Source of the DNA: Sphingobium sp. | GTDB lineage: Bacteria; Pseudomonadota; Alphaproteobacteria; Sphingomonadales; Sphingomonadaceae | Reading direction: 5' to 3' | Assembly: GCA_020051025.1 (NCBI GenBank) | Contig: JAGVJS010000303.1 | Location: 1-8,162 of the forward strand | DNA: 8,162 nucleotides | In this document: positions 5,175 to 8,162 of the stretch, in pieces | Layout of the letters: the number at the start of each line of letters is the position of its first letter | Numbering within the stretch: position 1 is the stretch's first letter | Translations under genes and position numbers: made by a program | Notes under the pieces: generated by a model | Told to the model about the DNA's origin: nothing | What the model saw: only the letters and a program-made list of their open reading frames with translations | The model's database searches: none

Positions 5175-5576
5175 TTAATCGTCGTATACTTCATCTGGCC
5201 ACCAATCGGCATCGTCAGAACCGGGAGGCGGCCAATCGAATGCTCGTGAATCATCTGGTGTCGGCAGCACCGGCTCGGTGCCATCCGTATGAACACGAAT
5301 GATCGCGCCCCACTGCGCCGTCTCTTGAAAGATCGCCGACACGCCGCCTCGGCTCATTGCCGATCCGATCAATTGCGCCCGTTCGGCGCGAACATAGCCA
5401 ATCTGGATTTGCCGATTTGAAAAAACGGCTATTGCACGGGGATCGACAGGGTTCCTCGGTTCAGGAACCAAGTGCACTGGTTCGCCCGGCAAGCATAGTG
5501 CGATCTCGAAGCGCCTTGCCGGTCCTTTCTTGTTTGGATGGTCAGCGCCGACAACGGCCAGCGACAGTCGTTTCAC
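5175..5576 (-). CDS. Stand-alone HIRAN-domain protein
   Basis: A 133-residue protein. Residues about 5-90 fit the HIRAN domain: VVGADHP at the start, FEIALCLPGEPVHLVPEP, the conserved RNPVDPRAIAV (41-51, with N42, D45 and A48) and IQIGYVRAERA (57-67). HIRAN in eukaryotic HLTF/Rad5 binds single-stranded 3' ends at stalled forks. Bacterial stand-alone copies are predicted to sense damaged or branched DNA. After about residue 100 the chain is Pro/Asp/Trp-rich and ends in an acidic tail (DDADWWPDEVYDD), perhaps a partner-binding or DNA-mimicking segment. It starts with GTG overlapping the repressor stop as GTGA, so it should be co-transcribed with the repressor and expressed in the lysogen. No helicase or nuclease is fused or adjacent. 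Confidence 0.85.
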   Translation of the reverse strand: MKRLSLAVVGADHPNKKGPARRFEIALCLPGEPVHLVPEPRNPVDPRAIAVFSNRQIQIGYVRAERAQLIGSAMSRGGVSAIFQETAQWGAIIRVHTDGTEPVLPTPDDSRAFDWPPPGSDDADWWPDEVYDD

Positions 5577-6247
5577 ATCTCGCGCCCAAACCAGATAGCG
5601 CGGCCATGTATGCGCAGTTCGTCGGCCGCAACGTCGAAGTCGGGCCCACCAGCAACCTTATTATCGGACGATATCATCAACCGGCCCGACCCTGCTGCGC
5701 GCAGCCGCTTCAGTCCATGGGCGCCGAAGTGATCAATCCAGTAAATTCCATGCATCCGCGTCAAGGCGCGATCGGCCGTATCAATTAATACCCGGTCTCC
5801 TGTGCGCAACGTAGGCTCCATGCTGTCGCCAATACCCCGGATCTGGCGGAGAAAATGAAATGGCGATCGCGTGAGGATGCGGAGCAGCCCAAGGTCCCAT
5901 TTCACTGGTTCTTCTTCAATCATGTCTTCGATGAGGGTGCCCGGTCCCATCGACACGGAAAGATCCAGAGAAATGATATCTACCGTTCCATCGTCGGCGG
6001 ATGCGCTGCGTGTTGGCAGTCGATCCGAGAGGATATAGCCGTCGTTTGCGGCGCCAGGTGTGATTATATCGCCAACCGGTACGCCGAATGCGGTTGCCGC
6101 CTTCTCGATCCAATCGGTGTTGAGGCCGCGCATCCCCTTTTCTAGTCGCTCGATCTGCTGGGGCGTGGTGCCCATTCGCTTGGCCAGTTCCGGCCGCGCC
6201 CAGCCCTTTGCCTCCCGAAAAGCAGCAATGTTGTTGGCAATTGTCAT
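5573..6247 (-). CDS. CI-like phage repressor (XRE HTH plus S24 peptidase)
   Basis: A 224-residue lysogeny repressor. Residues about 3-60 form an XRE helix-turn-helix (NNIAAFREAKGWARPELAKR, then TTPQQIERLEKGMRGLN). A linker leads to a LexA/S24-type peptidase and dimerisation domain (about 130-224) with GIGDSMEPTLRTGDRVLID, catalytic Ser142, and Lys180 in GLKRLR, a 38-residue spacing close to LexA. The usual Ala-Gly cleavage pair in the SAGxG-like segment appears as Met100-Gly101 (SVSMGPG). The frame is open far upstream, but ATG 6247 is chosen because the HTH starts there, GAGG precedes it and the operators lie just upstream. It is divergent from the Cro-like gene and coupled to HIRAN. It should bind the five operators and probably autoregulates. 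Confidence 0.93.
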   Translation of the reverse strand: MTIANNIAAFREAKGWARPELAKRMGTTPQQIERLEKGMRGLNTDWIEKAATAFGVPVGDIITPGAANDGYILSDRLPTRSASADDGTVDIISLDLSVSMGPGTLIEDMIEEEPVKWDLGLLRILTRSPFHFLRQIRGIGDSMEPTLRTGDRVLIDTADRALTRMHGIYWIDHFGAHGLKRLRAAGSGRLMISSDNKVAGGPDFDVAADELRIHGRAIWFGREM

Positions 6248-6257
6248 GCTTCCTCTT

Positions 6258-6272
6258 GCACCAAATTGGTGC
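6258..6272. promoter_or_regulatory. Repressor operator, site OR3 (nearest the repressor)
   Basis: GCACC-AAATT-GGTGC, an exact palindrome around its central A. It begins 11 bases before the repressor start codon, a position suited to negative autoregulation. Confidence 0.78.
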
Positions 6273-6283
6273 CGCACGCCCAT

Positions 6284-6298
6284 ACTCCAAATTGGTGT
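6284..6298. promoter_or_regulatory. Repressor operator, site OR2
   Basis: ACTCC-AAATT-GGTGT, one half-site base off the others. Its last base is the first base of the -35 box TTGACA of the rightward promoter. It lies 26 bp centre to centre from the site at 6258. Confidence 0.72.
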
Positions 6299-6327
6299 TG
6301 ACAGGATGGTGTTGTTAGCACCATATC
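6298..6327 (+). promoter_or_regulatory. Rightward early promoter (PR-like)
   Basis: A perfect -35 box TTGACA lies at 6298-6303. The -10 is weak: CATATC at 18-base spacing (6322-6327) or CCATAT at 17. It lies inside the operator at 6318..6332, so repressor binding would cover it. The Cro-like gene starts about 21 bases downstream. The repressor's own promoter on the other strand is not clear: TTGGAG at 6291-6286 is a weak candidate. Confidence 0.6.
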
Positions 6328-6332
6328 GGTGT
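6318..6332. promoter_or_regulatory. Repressor operator, site OR1
   Basis: GCACC-ATATC-GGTGT overlaps the -10 of the rightward promoter. The central ATATC is shared with the two sites near 5140, which may form one affinity class, while the two AAATT sites nearer the repressor form another. It lies 34 bp centre to centre from the site at 6284. An extra GGTGT half-site occurs at 6308-6312. Confidence 0.8.
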
Positions 6333-6348
6333 CGCACGGAGGAATTAG

Positions 6349-6627
6349 ATGCAGCTTCAAGACTGGTTGACCATGAAAGGCCTGAGCAATCCGCAGTTCG
6401 GCAAGGCGATTTCTCGCACTGCCGAAGCGGTCCGCCGCTATGCCAGTGGCGAGCGCATCCCTGATCGCGACACGATGACCGCAATCGTGCGGGAAACGGA
6501 CGGCGCTGTGATGCCAAACGATTTCTACGGCGTTGATCATGACGAGGCTGGTAGCGCCGAAGTCGAGCTGTCGTCGCCCGGCAAAAACAACGATCTTGCC
6601 GCAGCGCAGCAAAGCGAGGCGGCGTGA
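6349..6627 (+). CDS. Cro-like HTH regulator
   Basis: A 92-residue protein divergent from the repressor, in the position of Cro. Residues 1-60 form a compact helix-turn-helix: MQLQDWLTMKGLSNPQFGKA, then a recognition-type helix (TAEAVRRYASGERIP) and a closing TDGAVMPNDFYG. The C-terminal 30 residues are polar, acidic and probably disordered. GGAGGA lies five bases before the ATG. It is probably the first gene expressed when the repressor is lost, and would counter repressor synthesis by binding the same operators. That role rests on position and fold type. YdaS-type or other small XRE-like families are alternatives. Confidence 0.85.
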   Translation: MQLQDWLTMKGLSNPQFGKAISRTAEAVRRYASGERIPDRDTMTAIVRETDGAVMPNDFYGVDHDEAGSAEVELSSPGKNNDLAAAQQSEAA

Positions 6628-7130
6628 TGTCTCGCACCATCGTCCTTTCACCTGAACAGCAGTCCGGCAAAGCGGCATTCGCAGCCAGCGTCAAAGCGTT
6701 CGGCGGGCAAGAAGCCGCAGCGTCCGAAACTGGCGTTCGTCGCCAGAAAATCAGCGACATGGGCCTGCGTAACATCGCCGAATTTCCCACGCTCGACCTG
6801 ATCGACGCGCTGGAAGATCGCACGGTCGGCCTGCCTGGCTGGCCCCATGTCACTCACTGGTTGTGCCATCGCCGTGGTGGCGTGTTCGTGCCGCTTCCCC
6901 AAGGTGAAGATGACGCCGATGGCATGATGGTCACCGTCGCCGAACTGGCCGGTGAGCTGGGCGACGTGTCCCGCGCCATTTCCGAAGCGGTCTGCGCCTC
7001 TGGCGATGGTGGTCGCGATGTCACGGGCGCCGAAGCCGCCGCCGCGCTGGCTGAGCTGGACGGCCTCGATCGCACATCGGCGCAGCTGCGCCTGAAACTT
7101 CTTTCCAAAATGCAGGGAGAGCCGAAATGA
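6627..7130 (+). CDS. Putative phage CII-like regulatory protein, 167 aa
   Basis: Second gene of the rightward operon. ATG 6627 shares its A with the stop of the preceding gene (TGATG). A GTG three bases earlier (6624) is possible but less likely, and GAGG precedes both. Residues about 13-60 look like a divergent HTH: SGKAAFAASVKAFGGQEAAA, TGVRRQKISDMG, then EFPTLDLIDALEDRT. VTHWLCHRRGGVFVPLP (75-91) follows, reminiscent of the regulatory CII family of P2-like and other phages. The C-terminal part (100-165) is helical with Ala/Glu-rich stretches and may mediate oligomerisation. A role in the lysis-lysogeny decision or early activation is inferred from context. The family match is by eye and uncertain. 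Confidence 0.78.
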   Translation: MSRTIVLSPEQQSGKAAFAASVKAFGGQEAAASETGVRRQKISDMGLRNIAEFPTLDLIDALEDRTVGLPGWPHVTHWLCHRRGGVFVPLPQGEDDADGMMVTVAELAGELGDVSRAISEAVCASGDGGRDVTGAEAAAALAELDGLDRTSAQLRLKLLSKMQGEPK

Positions 7131-7804
7131 ACGATTTGAGCGGTTTTCGTCCTTTTAGCCTGGGCGTCTTTCGTGACGCGCTGATGGGCGGCGGCATCTA
7201 TCAGGGCGCACAGCTGATCATCGCCTGCCAGATCAAGCATCTTGGCTGTGTCGAGGCGCGGGCGTCCAGCAAGGGCGCGGTCGCGCTGGCAGACTGGCTG
7301 ATCGCTAAGGCCGATTTCATCGATCGCCCGAAGCCGGGCTGCCATCCGCTCAACAGTGGCACGACGATCGAGCGTATCCTCGCTGGCGACATCCTGCCCG
7401 AAGAAGAATTCGCGCTGTCGCTCGCCGAGGCGACAGAAGGCGCGGTGCTGCCCGAGATGTTCGGACTGCCCACAGATACAGGATCTTCCGCGTCGGGGAC
7501 TTCCCCCCTGACCACCGACGCGGGGGAGAAGGCGTCGGAGCCGGTGGAATTCACCCCTGACCCGGCTTCGGCGCCTTCATTGATTGGGAATTTGCCACCG
7601 CTTGGCGTGCTGGGCGGGCAGTTGCCTTCGGGTCGGCTGTTCCACCCGATCGCGGATGGCCGCTTTCCCGGCGGCTTCGTGCTTACTGGGTGCGGCATCG
7701 CGATCAACCTGGACGAAAGCACCGCCACTGCCCTGCGCGACGCGGTCACCGCCGGGCTGGATCATCTGCGCAGCGCGCGCACGGGTCGGAGGGCCGCCGC
7801 ATGA
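7127..7804 (+). CDS. Hypothetical phage protein with a Cro-like segment, 225 aa
   Basis: ATG overlaps the previous stop as ATGA and GGGAG lies seven bases upstream. Two folded parts are separated by a Ser/Thr/Pro/Glu-rich, probably disordered linker (about 114-150). In the first part residues 79-113 (TTIERILAGDILPEEEFALS, then ATEGAVLPEMFG) match the second half of the Cro-like protein two genes upstream: G-x-x-x-P, then T-x-G-A-V-x-P-x-x-F at the same spacing. It therefore probably contains a degenerate HTH of the same lineage. The second part (about 150-225) has a strand-rich stretch (RLFHPIADGRFPGGFVLTG, then IAINLDESTATALRDAVTAG) and a basic tail. The function is unknown. A regulator or replication accessory protein is possible. 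Confidence 0.78.
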   Translation: MNDLSGFRPFSLGVFRDALMGGGIYQGAQLIIACQIKHLGCVEARASSKGAVALADWLIAKADFIDRPKPGCHPLNSGTTIERILAGDILPEEEFALSLAEATEGAVLPEMFGLPTDTGSSASGTSPLTTDAGEKASEPVEFTPDPASAPSLIGNLPPLGVLGGQLPSGRLFHPIADGRFPGGFVLTGCGIAINLDESTATALRDAVTAGLDHLRSARTGRRAAA

Positions 7805-8162
7805 TCGTGCAGGACAAGGTGCTGACGGCATGGCTGGCAACGGCCAAGCATGGCGAAACGATGGTCTATGCGCGGGCGACAGCGCTGCCGGCAGGATCAA
7901 GCGTGGCGAAACGGCTGCGCGCACTGGCCGAGGCCGGCCATGTCGTATTGAGCCAGGAACGGCGGGAGCATGGACCGGGCGATGAGAATTTCCGGTACAT
8001 CGTCAAGCGCACGGCGGTGCAGTTGCCCGCCCCGGACGGATCGCTGAACGTGATAGGTTTGCGGCCGATGTCCGCCTGCAAGCCGCAGGACAAGCGCACG
8101 GGCGCGTGTGCGGCGGTCGCTCGCGATATCGCGCCGCATGTCCGGTCGATCCTGGCCGAGGG
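7801..8162 (+). CDS. Partial gene, winged-helix-like protein (cut by window edge)
   Basis: Starts with ATG 7801 overlapping the previous stop (ATGA) with GGAGG eight bases upstream, and stays open for 120 codons to the end of the window. The N-terminal about 75 residues look like a winged helix: MIVQDKVLTAWLATAKHGET, ALPAGSSVAKRLRALAEAGH, VVLSQERREHGPG, then FRYIVKRT as a wing strand. The rest (76-120) is basic with two cysteines. It continues the rightward early operon, where replication or recombination genes are expected, but no such domain is visible in the part present. Confidence 0.75.
   Translation, partial: MIVQDKVLTAWLATAKHGETMVYARATALPAGSSVAKRLRALAEAGHVVLSQERREHGPGDENFRYIVKRTAVQLPAPDGSLNVIGLRPMSACKPQDKRTGACAAVARDIAPHVRSILAE

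Larger units (their letters stand above)
5134..5176. repeat. Perfect 18-bp inverted repeat with 7-base spacer (operator pair)
   Basis: Arms 5134-5151 (AAACACCATATCGGTGTT) and 5159-5176 are exact reverse complements, separated by ACATGTC. Each arm contains one 15-bp operator. The right arm overlaps the stop codon of the HIRAN gene (5175-5177). In the leftward transcript from the repressor-HIRAN unit the whole element could fold into an 18-bp hairpin ending in UUU, so it may also end or attenuate that transcript. That second role is inference. Confidence 0.9.

Noticed and set aside
5267..5281. GCACC-GGCTC-GGTGC, possible sixth operator
   Set aside because: Half-sites match, but the centre is GC-rich unlike the other five, and it lies within the HIRAN coding region; probably chance, though a binding test would settle it.
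6308..6322. GGTGT-TGTTA-GCACC, an inside-out dyad
   Set aside because: Half-sites are in the reverse order; it is made from the left half of the 6318 operator plus one stray half-site.
6248..6853. Upstream extension of the repressor frame to a start at 6853
   Set aside because: It would run through the operators and antisense to the Cro-like gene; the HTH domain begins right after ATG 6247, which has a ribosome site.

Overview
This window looks like the left end of a temperate prophage, or a closely related integrative element, inserted in a tRNA-Gly(UCC) gene of a high-GC alphaproteobacterium. A sphingomonad is my best guess from the style of the integrase, repressor and methyltransferase proteins; that is recognition by eye, not a search result. 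About 20 bases of host flank come first, then the tRNA, then the element without interruption to the right edge.

Layout. (1) tRNA-Gly at 24..97, whose 3' half is presumably attL. (2) A leftward operon from a promoter near 5155 to 115. In transcription order it holds a 48-residue membrane protein, a winged-helix-like protein, two small proteins (one helical, one unknown), a C5-cytosine DNA methyltransferase, two small unknown proteins, a short ORF that overlaps the integrase, and the integrase next to the tRNA. Seven successive junctions are 4-base ATGA overlaps. (3) A second leftward unit (6247 to 5175) encodes an XRE/S24 CI-like repressor coupled by a GTGA overlap to a stand-alone HIRAN-domain protein. 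(4) A rightward early operon starting at 6349 encodes a Cro-like HTH protein, a possible CII-type regulator, a two-part protein with a second Cro-like segment, and a gene cut by the window edge.

Control. Five copies of a 15-bp operator with half-sites close to RCACC and GGTGY around five mostly A/T bases lie in two clusters. Three are between the repressor and the Cro-like gene (6258..6332). Two form a perfect 18-bp inverted repeat at 5134..5176, in front of the leftward operon. In both clusters an operator half-site runs directly into a consensus -35 box, giving the shared string GGTGTTGACA. The simplest reading is that the repressor shuts off the rightward early operon and the leftward methylase/integrase operon together, while HIRAN is made with the repressor in the lysogen. 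RecA-stimulated inactivation of the S24 repressor would then release both operons.

Most worth following up are the two-cluster operator regulon, the repressor-HIRAN pair, the six-fold TIT-type repeat in the target-recognition region of the methyltransferase, the small membrane protein at the head of the integrase operon, and the apparently chimeric tRNA.
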